A stretch of 48,459 nucleotides of DNA from Paraburkholderia sp. Tr-20389 (lineage in GTDB: Bacteria; Pseudomonadota; Gammaproteobacteria; Burkholderiales; Burkholderiaceae), in NCBI RefSeq assembly GCF_017104565.1, contig NZ_JAAGPD010000070.1:1-48459 (forward strand), written 5' to 3'. Under the pieces are notes generated by a model. The model searched no databases. It was not told where the DNA came from and was given only the letters and a program-made list of their open reading frames with translations. Each line of letters opens with the position of its first letter. Positions within the stretch are counted from its first letter, which is position 1. The position numbers were made by a program, and so were the translations under genes. Of the stretch, positions 41,968 through 48,459 are shown one piece after another.

Positions 41968-43500
41968 ATGAATCAAAACGTATCCTCCACGCCGTTCCTG
42001 CAAGTCGTCGGCGTACACAAGCGGTTCACGGGCGTGCATGCGTTGCGCGGTGTGAGTCTGTCGTTCGAGCGCGGGCAGATCTATCACCTGCTCGGCGAAA
42101 ACGGCTGCGGCAAGAGCACGCTCATCAAGATCATCTCCGGTGCGCAGCCGCCCGATGAGGGCGAGTTGATCATCGAAGGCGCGAGTCATGCGCGGCTCTC
42201 GGCGCTTGAATCGCTGGCGGCGGGCATCGAGACGGTTTATCAGGATCTGTCGCTGCTGCCGAACATGAGCGTCGCGGAGAACGTCGCGCTGACGTCCGAG
42301 CTGGCGGAGCACAACGGGCGCCTCACGCGCACGTTCGACCGCAAGGCGCTTGCGCGCACGGCGGCCAAAGCGCTCGAAGCTGTCGGTCTGCCCGGCGATG
42401 CCGAATTTCAGGCGACGCTGATCGAACAGTTGCCGCTCGCGACGCGTCAACTCGTCGCGATTGCGCGTGCGATTGCGAGCGAAGCGAAGTTCGTCATCAT
42501 GGACGAGCCGACCACGTCGCTCACGCAGAAAGAAGTGGACAACCTGATCGCGGTACTCGGTAATCTGCGCGCGCAAGGTGTGACCGTGCTGTTCGTGAGC
42601 CACAAGCTCGACGAGTGCTATGCGATCGGCGGCGAAGTGATCGTGCTGCGCGACGGTCAGAAGATGGCGCAAGGCCCGATCGCCGATTACACCAAGACGC
42701 AGATCAGCGAACTGATGACGGGACGTCATCTGTCCAGCGAGCGATATCGCGAAGGGGAAGTCGGCAAGGAAGTCGTGCTCGATGTAAAGGGCTATACGCG
42801 CGGCACGCAGTTTCGCGATGTGTCGTTCGCGCTGCATCGCGGCGAGATTCTCGGCGTCACGGGACTGCTCGATTCGGGTCGCAACGAACTTGCTCGCGCG
42901 CTGGCGGGTGTGGCGCCTGCCGGGAGCGGCACGGTGACGCTCGAAGGCAAGTCCATCGTGTCGCGCACGCCGTCGGATGCGAAGAACCATCGGATCGGCT
43001 ATGTGCCGGAAGATCGCCTGAATGAAGGGCTATTCCTTGACAAGCCGATTCGCGACAACGTGATCACCGCGATGATTTCGAGTTTGCGCGACCGCTTTGG
43101 ACAGATCGACCGGGCGCGTGCGCAGCAACTTGCCGAGCAGACGGTGAAGGACTTGCAGATCGCGACGCCGGGCGTCGACAAGCCGGTGCAGTCGCTGTCG
43201 GGCGGCAACCAGCAGCGCGTGCTGATCGGGCGCTGGCTGGCGATCGATCCGCGCGTGCTGATATTGCATGGGCCGACGGTCGGCGTGGATGTCGGCTCGA
43301 AGGACATCATCTATCGGATCATGCAGAAGCTGTCGCAACGGGGCATCGGCATCATCCTGATCAGCGATGACCTGCCCGAGTTGCTGCAGAACTGCGATCG
43401 CATTCTGATGATGAAGAAAGGTCGCGTGGCGAATCAATATCACGCGGACCAGTTGAACGAAGCGGAGCTTTATCACGCTCTGTTGTCAGAGGCTGCATGA
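41968..43500 (+). CDS. Sugar ABC transporter ATPase, two-domain (RbsA/XylG type)
   Basis: A 510-aa protein with two ABC domains. The first has Walker A GENGCGKST (near residue 45) and Walker B/H-loop FVIMDEPTTSLTQ. The second (about 265-505) has a degenerate Walker A (GLLDSGRNELARAL), the signature LSGGNQQRV and DVGSKDIIYRIM, as is typical of carbohydrate CUT2 ATPases. It powers import through the two permeases. The next permease gene starts 1 nt after its stop. Confidence 0.94.
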   Translation: MNQNVSSTPFLQVVGVHKRFTGVHALRGVSLSFERGQIYHLLGENGCGKSTLIKIISGAQPPDEGELIIEGASHARLSALESLAAGIETVYQDLSLLPNMSVAENVALTSELAEHNGRLTRTFDRKALARTAAKALEAVGLPGDAEFQATLIEQLPLATRQLVAIARAIASEAKFVIMDEPTTSLTQKEVDNLIAVLGNLRAQGVTVLFVSHKLDECYAIGGEVIVLRDGQKMAQGPIADYTKTQISELMTGRHLSSERYREGEVGKEVVLDVKGYTRGTQFRDVSFALHRGEILGVTGLLDSGRNELARALAGVAPAGSGTVTLEGKSIVSRTPSDAKNHRIGYVPEDRLNEGLFLDKPIRDNVITAMISSLRDRFGQIDRARAQQLAEQTVKDLQIATPGVDKPVQSLSGGNQQRVLIGRWLAIDPRVLILHGPTVGVDVGSKDIIYRIMQKLSQRGIGIILISDDLPELLQNCDRILMMKKGRVANQYHADQLNEAELYHALLSEAA

Positions 43501-43501
43501 G

Positions 43502-44548
43502 ATGTCGTCCATCATGAACCGAACCATGACTACCCCCAACGTCGTCGAAATCGCGCCCGAGGTGAAGCCGCCCACATGGCGCGCGAAGCTCTCGCGTAAC
43601 CCGGAGTGGTTCACTGCGGCGCTGATCGTCGTGACGTCCGTGATCGTCGGCGCGATCAATCCGCGCTTCTTCCAGCTCGCGACGCTGTTCGATCTGTTGC
43701 ACTCGGCGACGACGATGTCGCTGTTTGCGCTCGGCACGCTTGTCGTGCTGGCGTCGGGCGGCATCGACGTGTCGTTCACGGCGATCGGCGCGCTGACGAT
43801 GTATGCGATCACGAAGGCGGTGTTCGCGTGGTGGCCCGATGCGCCGTTTGCGTTGATATTGATTGTCGGTGCGCTGGGTGGGATTGTGCTTGGTGTGATC
43901 AACGGGTTGCTGGTGCACAGGCTGAAGGCGCCTTCGCTGATCGTGACGATCGGCACGCAGTATTTGTATCGCGGGGTGTTGTTGACGTTCGTCGGCACGA
44001 CGTTCTTCATGAACATTCCGCATAGCATGGATCACTTCGGGCGCATTCCGCTGTTTTTCTATCACACGGCGGATGGTTTGCGGGCGGTGTTGCCGGCATC
44101 GGTGATCGCGCTCGTTCTTGCTGCTCTGGTGACATGGTGGCTGCTGAATCGCACGATGATGGGGCGCGGCGTTTATGCCATGGGCGGCAGTCTCGCGATT
44201 GCCGAACGGCTTGGGTATAACCTGCGTGCCATTCATCTTTTTGTGTTTGGCTATACGGGGATGCTCGCTGGGATCGCAGGGATCCTGCATGTGTCGAATA
44301 ACCGGCTTGCGAATCCGTTCGATCTCGTTGGGACTGAACTCGATGTGATCGCTGCTGTGATTCTTGGTGGTGCGAGGATTACCGGTGGCACTGGGACTGT
44401 GGCAGGGACCTTACTTGGCGTCGTGCTCGTTACGCTGATTAACAGCGTGCTTATTCTCGTTGGGGTGCCTAGTACCTGGCAGAAAGTTATTATCGGTGCG
44501 TTTATTCTTGTTGCTGGGACTTTGTTTGCTTTGCAGCGGAAGGGGTAG
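43502..44548 (+). CDS. Sugar ABC transporter permease (RbsC family), second of two
   Basis: A 348-aa inner-membrane protein with the CUT2 permease motifs ASGGIDVSFTAIGALTMYAI and GVINGLLVHRLKAPSLIVTI, and GARITGGTGTVAGTLLGVVL near the end. The start at 43502 is one nt after the ATPase stop; ATG 43514 is an alternative. The last third has visibly looser codon use (more T in third positions) than upstream genes. It is the last gene of the deoC operon, abutting the palindromic repeat. Confidence 0.92.
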   Translation: MSSIMNRTMTTPNVVEIAPEVKPPTWRAKLSRNPEWFTAALIVVTSVIVGAINPRFFQLATLFDLLHSATTMSLFALGTLVVLASGGIDVSFTAIGALTMYAITKAVFAWWPDAPFALILIVGALGGIVLGVINGLLVHRLKAPSLIVTIGTQYLYRGVLLTFVGTTFFMNIPHSMDHFGRIPLFFYHTADGLRAVLPASVIALVLAALVTWWLLNRTMMGRGVYAMGGSLAIAERLGYNLRAIHLFVFGYTGMLAGIAGILHVSNNRLANPFDLVGTELDVIAAVILGGARITGGTGTVAGTLLGVVLVTLINSVLILVGVPSTWQKVIIGAFILVAGTLFALQRKG

Positions 44549-44864
44549 GGGTTGCTTTTTTTGTCTTCGACGCTAGTCGCCATTCTGGTTTTTTGGTTTT
44601 TTACTCGCTGGCATCCGCGTTTTGCTCTGGTTTGCTAGCGTTGCCCCTGTGCGGGGCGGCACCTACTTTTCTTTGCCGCGGCAAAGAAAAGTAGGCAAAA
44701 GAAAGCCGCTCACACCGCTAGCTCTTGTGCTTGCCTGCGGGCCCCCGACTGTTCCTACTCTTCACGCGGCAACGCGTTTGTTTGCGCCCGTTGCCAGCGT
44801 GCTAGCTGCACGCATCACCCGCTTCACATTGCCGCATCACGGCCTGCGTTACCAGACGGCCACC

Positions 44865-45000
44865 GCCGCCCAGGTGGCAAACTGTGTGTAGGCCGTCGCG
44901 ATGGAAGTGCACCACTCCGGACTAAAAAGCGGGATCGGTGTCGTAGGAGCGCGAACGCATAGGGTGCGACAACCTACACACAGTTTGCCACCTGGGCGGC
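44865..45000. repeat. Perfect 28-bp inverted repeat at the core of the palindrome
   Basis: 44865-44892 (starting GCCGCCCAGGTGGCAAACTG) is the exact reverse complement of 44973-45000; an 80-bp unrelated centre separates them. Confidence 0.92.
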
Positions 45001-45194
45001 GCAAACCGTTCGCTGCCGCTGGCTGCGCTACGGGTGACTGGAGTGGGTGATGCGCCTGTTCGAGGCGCTGGCAACGGGCGCAAAACGATGTGTTGCCGTG
45101 TGGAGTGCGGGACCCGATGGGGGCCCGCAGGCAAGAACAAGGGCTGGCGGTGTTAGCCCGCTTTCTTTGCTTACTTTCTTTGCGGCGGCAAAGA

Positions 45195-45417
45195 AAGTAA
45201 GTGCCGCCCCGCACAGGGGCAACGCATGAATCACGAAGGCAAACCGCGGATGCCAGCGAAAGCGGCAGAGCCAAAACCCAAACGGCGAAGCCCGCACCGA
45301 GAAGGGAAGTAAGTGCCGCCCCGCACAGGGGCGACGCATGAATCACGAAGGCAAACCGCGGATGCCAGCGAAAGCGGCAGAGCCAAAACCCAAACGGCGA
45401 AGCCCGCACCGAGAAGG
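45195..45417. repeat. Tandem direct duplication, 112-bp period
   Basis: 45195-45305 is repeated at 45307-45417 with one visible mismatch (aacgc versus gacgc). This recent duplication affects the right arm only. Confidence 0.92.
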
Positions 45418-45458
45418 CCAGAACGACGACTGCGTCGCAGACAACAAAAAAACCAGAT

Positions 45459-46181
45459 TTACTTCCTGGACACCCGCTGTCCCTCTTCAGTGATGATGGA
45501 AGTGAACTCTTCGACTTTAGAAAACCGCACAGCCTTAACCACACCAAACTTGCTGCTATCGACAACGAGATGGCTTTCGACGGCGCTAGCCATAGCGGCC
45601 TGCTTCAAAGCGACTTCGTGAAAGTTCCAGCACGTGACGCCACGTGCATCGTCAACGCCACCGGCGGAAATAAACGCCTTGTTGATCCCCATGCGCCGCA
45701 GCACTTCAATACTTTCTTCGCCCGAAAACGAATCCGAAGAAGGCACATACACGCCGCCGAGCAAGATCATCCGCACATTCGGCTTGCGCCGCAAAATCTC
45801 CGCGACATTCAACGAATAGCACACGACAGTCACATGCAGATCGTTAGGAATCAGCCGGGCGAACGTAGTGAGCGTCGTACCGCAATCGATGAACAACGTC
45901 TCATTGTTGCCGATCAGCTTCGCCGCAATAGCCGATGCCTCCGCCTTGGCCTGCGCGAAATGATCCTTTTCCTCCTCCAGCGAATAGCCGGCCGTATTCG
46001 GCACGTCCGTCGCGCTGACGATATATCCGCCCAGATACGTGAAGTGCCCCGGACTCGCAGCAATGTCACGGCGCACCGTCATCTCCGATACGCCCAGGAG
46101 CGTCGCCGCGTCGCGCAGGCGCATCACGCTCTGTTTGGCCAGCGCATCGGCAAGCACGCGCAGACGTTCAGTTTTAAGCAT
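45459..46181 (-). CDS. deoR: DeoR-family transcriptional repressor, probable DeoR of the deo operon
   Basis: A 240-aa protein with an N-terminal HTH (LRDAATLLGVSEMTVRRDI, about 22-40) and the DeoR sugar-phosphate sensor domain. It parallels E. coli DeoR closely: LGGYIV, LFIDCGTTLTTFA, VVCYSLN, GVTCWNFHE and VVDSSKFG. It should repress the deoC operon and itself until deoxyribose-5-phosphate accumulates. It is convergent to the operon and separated from it by the palindromic element. Both upstream regions carry the same 20-bp motif. Confidence 0.88.
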   Translation of the reverse strand: MLKTERLRVLADALAKQSVMRLRDAATLLGVSEMTVRRDIAASPGHFTYLGGYIVSATDVPNTAGYSLEEEKDHFAQAKAEASAIAAKLIGNNETLFIDCGTTLTTFARLIPNDLHVTVVCYSLNVAEILRRKPNVRMILLGGVYVPSSDSFSGEESIEVLRRMGINKAFISAGGVDDARGVTCWNFHEVALKQAAMASAVESHLVVDSSKFGVVKAVRFSKVEEFTSIITEEGQRVSRK

Positions 46182-46494
46182 GGGGATGGTCTCTTGAACG
46201 CGATGTTGAGCAAGACTATGGCGCGTTAGATTTTGTTCGATTTCCTGAGAGGATTATAACAAGGCCCTGCACCTGCTTGTCGATGAATTTGCTCAATCAA
46301 TGGGCAATGCGGGTTTTCGTGTCCCGTGGGCATCAGCGTCTGTGTTTTGGCGGATCAAGCTCGGATCGCGTCAGATTCAGCTTATGTCGATCGCCTTGGA
46401 AAAGCGGGACATTCCACTTATTCTGACTGCAGCGCCCGGGAACTGATGACGTGCGGCCCGGTCTTCTGCTTAATTCAAATCAGGAGCCACATCC
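46182..46494. other. 313-bp divergent region between deoR and the DoxX gene
   Basis: It contains the deoR copy of the shared 20-bp motif (46244-46263). In the remaining 230 bp, where the DoxX promoter must lie, I see no clear element or ORF with coding character. Confidence 0.5.
46244..46263 (-). promoter_or_regulatory. 20-bp motif upstream of deoR shared with deoC
   Basis: On the - strand CTTGTTATAATCCTCTCAGG, ending 63 bp before the deoR start. It includes TATAAT as a perfect -10 box and TGTTATAAT, one base from the DeoR half-site. Confidence 0.65.
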
Positions 46495-46932
46495 ATGACG
46501 CGTCCCGTCGATTCCGGCGTAATTCTTCTTGCCCGCCTCGCGCTTGCCGTGCTTTTTCTGTGGGGCGGCGTGATGAAGCTGCTCGGCTACGCGGGCTTCG
46601 TCGGATATTTGCAATCGAAGGGCGTGCCGTTCGTGCAGATTGCCGCGCCGATCGCGACGGCCGTTGAGGTGCTGGGCGGCCTCTTCCTCGTGGTCGGCTT
46701 CAAGATCCGCCCGCTCGGCCTGTTCATGGCCGCGTACACGATTGCGACGGCCGTGCTCGGACACGACTTCTGGAACATCACCGACGCCACCCTTCAGCGC
46801 GACATGATCATCCATTTCTGGAAGAACCTCGGCATCGCGGGCGGCTTCCTGCTGCTGTTCGTGACGGGCGCGGGACGCATCAGCATCGACGGCGCGCGTT
46901 CGCCGCGCAGCGGACTCGGCAGCAGCCTGTGA
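46495..46932 (+). CDS. DoxX-family membrane protein
   Basis: A 145-aa inner-membrane protein with four hydrophobic helices and the family pattern LLARLALAVLFLWGGVMKL, then GLFLVVGFKIRPLGLFM and HFWKNLGIAGGFLLL. DoxX relatives act with thiol or quinone-linked redox systems, but most are uncharacterised. ATG 46495 has CAGGAG upstream. Confidence 0.9.
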   Translation: MTRPVDSGVILLARLALAVLFLWGGVMKLLGYAGFVGYLQSKGVPFVQIAAPIATAVEVLGGLFLVVGFKIRPLGLFMAAYTIATAVLGHDFWNITDATLQRDMIIHFWKNLGIAGGFLLLFVTGAGRISIDGARSPRSGLGSSL

Positions 46933-47081
46933 TCGTTGCGCGTGCAGCGGCGTGCGATGCGCAATGCGCGAAACTTGCCCCGATACCCGTCCATCGCGAC
47001 CCTTTCTCCAGAGCGGGCATCATTCGTGCAGCACTCCACACGCAGCACCAGGCAAGCCAATTCGACTAAAAGGAGCACGCG

Positions 47082-47354
47082 ATGATTCAAGCTTTTGACC
47101 AAACGATCAATGGCACGGTCATGCAGTTCTGCGCAAGCATCGGCGAAGGGCCGATGCCGCATCGCGTGATCATCAGCCGCGCGGAGTCGGCTGAAACGCT
47201 GGTGATCCTCGACGCAGCCGGATTGATCAGCTCGATCAAGGCGGAAATCGAAGAGCCGGAGAAGCTCGTCGCGGACGCGATTCGCAAGGTGCAGAACGAC
47301 GGGCTTATCGAAAAGGCGCTCGATACGGGCGTCATTCAGGAGACGTCGCTGTAA
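47082..47354 (+). CDS. Hypothetical 90-aa protein
   Basis: ATG 47082 follows AAAGGAG at a good distance. It is a small acidic cytoplasmic protein with one Cys and a helical C-terminal half (SSIKAEIEEPEKLVADAIRK). No signal, membrane segment or recognised family. Terminator at 47391. Confidence 0.7.
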   Translation: MIQAFDQTINGTVMQFCASIGEGPMPHRVIISRAESAETLVILDAAGLISSIKAEIEEPEKLVADAIRKVQNDGLIEKALDTGVIQETSL

Positions 47355-47390
47355 TACATGCCGCAGTTTTTTCACACCGAGCCGCACAGA

Positions 47391-47427
47391 ACGACACCCA
47401 CGATGCCAGGCGCGTCGTGGGTGTCGT
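47391..47427. terminator. Rho-independent terminator
   Basis: A perfect 13-bp stem, ACGACACCCACGA (47391-47403) with TCGTGGGTGTCGT (47415-47427), 11-nt loop, then GCTTTTG. It lies between convergent genes. Confidence 0.85.
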
Positions 47428-47450
47428 GCTTTTGTGGCGGTCCACGTGCG

Positions 47451-48459
47451 TTATTTGCTGGCGCTGGCGGGCCGCGTGCCGTTGCGGCCGTTGCGAGCGT
47501 GGTGATCCGACGAGTCTTGAGCGTGCGCCTCCGGATGCACGAGACATGCGAGTCCGAGCGCGCATAGCAGGATGCACGAGGAGATCAGCGTCGACGAATG
47601 GAGACCTGCCACGACGTGCGCCGCGCCCGCTGCGCCCGCCGCATCCGACGCGCTAGCAAGCGCGCCGAATGCCGCTACGCCCACCGCGCCGCCCGCCTGT
47701 CGCGCCGTGTTGAGGACGGCTGATGCGGTGCCCGCGCGCTGCCGGTCAACGGATGCGAGCACGGCTGTCGTCATCGCGGGAACGGCGAGTCCCATGCCGG
47801 ACGGAATCAGCAGAAATGGCACGAGCAGCGCCCAGAGCGGCGACGCGGCATCGGCGAAATGCAGCAGCCCGTAACCGAGCGCCGCCGTAATCGCGCCCGC
47901 GATCATCGGCACACGCGCGCCGAAGCGCCCGACCACCCAGCCGCTCGCGACGTTCGACACGAGGAACCCGCCTGTCAGCGGCAGAAACGCGAGACCGGCC
48001 TGCAGCGCCGTCTCGCCGCGCGCATGCTGCAGATACAGGCTCAGCACGAAGACCACGCCGTAGTAAGTCAGATTCACGCAGATGCCGAACAGCACGGCCG
48101 CGCTGAACGTGCGGTTGCCGAAGAAGGTGAGCGGCAGCATCGGCGTACGCACGCGCCGCTCGGTGACGATGAACGCGGCCGCCGCGATCAGCGCGAGCAC
48201 GAAGCCGCCGCCGACGAGCGGATGCATGAGTCCGAGCGGGCGCCACTCGATCACGGCGCCTGTGAAAGCCGTCAGCGCGACGATCGCTAGCAGCTGGCCG
48301 ACGGGATCGATGCCGCGCGCGACCGGGGTCTCTTTTGAGCGCTCCGGCGCTTCGCTAAAAGCTGCTGTGGACGGCGAAAGCGGCACCCACATAAACGTCG
48401 CGGCAAGCCCTAGCGCGCAGATCGGCAGATTGACGAGAAAGATCGCCCGCCAGCCGAAC
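47451..48459 (-). CDS. MFS drug/H+ antiporter, DHA2 (14-TMS) family, N-terminal part beyond the window
   Basis: The frame stays open to the window edge, and the first visible residues (FGWRAIFLVNLP) are the DHA2 motif at the end of TM5-6. The gene therefore starts outside; an ATG at 48392 is internal. About eight further helices follow (LLAIVALTAFTGAVIEW; NRTFSAAVLFGICVNLTYYG; VPFLLIPSGMGLAVPAM). It belongs to the EmrB/QacA-like exporters; substrate unknown. The C-terminal 35 residues are hydrophilic. Confidence 0.88.
   Translation of the reverse strand, partial: FGWRAIFLVNLPICALGLAATFMWVPLSPSTAAFSEAPERSKETPVARGIDPVGQLLAIVALTAFTGAVIEWRPLGLMHPLVGGGFVLALIAAAAFIVTERRVRTPMLPLTFFGNRTFSAAVLFGICVNLTYYGVVFVLSLYLQHARGETALQAGLAFLPLTGGFLVSNVASGWVVGRFGARVPMIAGAITAALGYGLLHFADAASPLWALLVPFLLIPSGMGLAVPAMTTAVLASVDRQRAGTASAVLNTARQAGGAVGVAAFGALASASDAAGAAGAAHVVAGLHSSTLISSCILLCALGLACLVHPEAHAQDSSDHHARNGRNGTRPASASK

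Larger units (their letters stand above)
44551..45452. repeat. About 900-bp imperfect palindromic interspersed repeat element
   Basis: The left half is a diverged reverse complement of the right half over nearly the whole interval. Matching segments include the outer ends (ttttttgtc/gacaac-aaaaaaa), cgctggcatccgcg (left) against cgcggatgccagcg (right), gttgcccctgtgcggggcgg against its complement at 45202-45232, and a perfect 28-bp pair around the centre. Reading frames inside it are without homology to real families. It fills the entire gap between the ABC permease and deoR and has no transposase. It looks like a family-specific interspersed element of Burkholderiaceae. Confidence 0.75.

Noticed and set aside
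44622-45565. Several open frames inside the palindromic element
   Set aside because: They follow the repeat's symmetry, overlap each other on both strands and lack domains; such frames are often annotated as hypothetical proteins in this family but are most likely non-coding.
46326-46667. 113-codon open frame overlapping the start of the DoxX gene
   Set aside because: It is out of frame with the well-supported DoxX gene, has no ribosome binding site, and its C-terminal half is an Arg-rich shadow.
1-48459. Search for CRISPR arrays, tRNA/rRNA genes, phage or transposase genes
   Set aside because: No regularly spaced repeats, no tRNA-like cloverleaf or rRNA segments, and no integrase, transposase or phage structural motifs were seen by eye.

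Overview
The window is high-GC, gene-dense chromosomal DNA that fits a Burkholderiaceae betaproteobacterium, most likely Paraburkholderia or Caballeronia. The clues are a CeoR/BpeT-LlpE-CeoAB-OpcM type efflux locus, a DUF4148 protein, the FlhDC pair, a very large NAD-glutamate dehydrogenase, and an interspersed palindromic repeat whose spurious reading frames resemble those common in this family. No rRNA, tRNA, CRISPR array, transposase or phage gene was seen.

Layout. (1) 1-4544: a probable functional-amyloid-like (Fap-like) export locus. It has a truncated substrate gene, a 150-aa substrate, a periplasmic C39 peptidase (FapD-like), a 501-aa substrate and, convergently, a coiled-coil/beta-barrel outer-membrane protein (FapF-like). 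Both complete substrates carry a double-glycine motif, and all three share a C-terminal Gln/Asn signature. (2) 5065-13420: NAD-glutamate dehydrogenase, SelD, a cation-diffusion facilitator and a purine nucleoside permease-type protein. (3) 13520-13932: a DUF4148 protein followed by an untracked 22-codon ORF with a strong ribosome binding site. (4) 14127-22424: a LysR regulator divergent from a lipase-like protein and a tripartite RND pump. (5) 22625-26254: a flavin monooxygenase-like protein, MntH, and flhDC with a long repeat-bearing upstream region. (6) 26802-30384: an XRE/MmyB regulator, GNAT and 2OG-oxygenase operon behind a perfect 15-bp palindrome, running into a 5'-truncated YeeE/YedE remnant. 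(7) 30510-34362: small proteins, a TPR glycosyltransferase-like protein and two Hsp20 genes with a sigma-32-like promoter. (8) 34686-46263: a deoxyribose/deoxynucleoside catabolic locus: deoC, an ALDH16-like dehydrogenase, a FucU-like mutarotase, a ribokinase-family kinase, a four-gene sugar ABC transporter and a DeoR repressor. The deoC and deoR upstream regions share a 20-bp motif. A ~900-bp imperfect palindrome separates the operon from deoR. (9) 46495-48459: DoxX, a small hypothetical protein and the C-terminal part of a DHA2-type MFS exporter.

Working together. In region 1 the C39 peptidase probably processes the GG-motif proteins in the periplasm before they leave through the outer-membrane barrel. 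In region 8 the ABC importer, mutarotase, kinase, aldolase and aldehyde dehydrogenase form a plausible route from external deoxyribose to glyceraldehyde-3-phosphate and acetate under DeoR control. Functions are inferred from motifs and context; no database search was possible.
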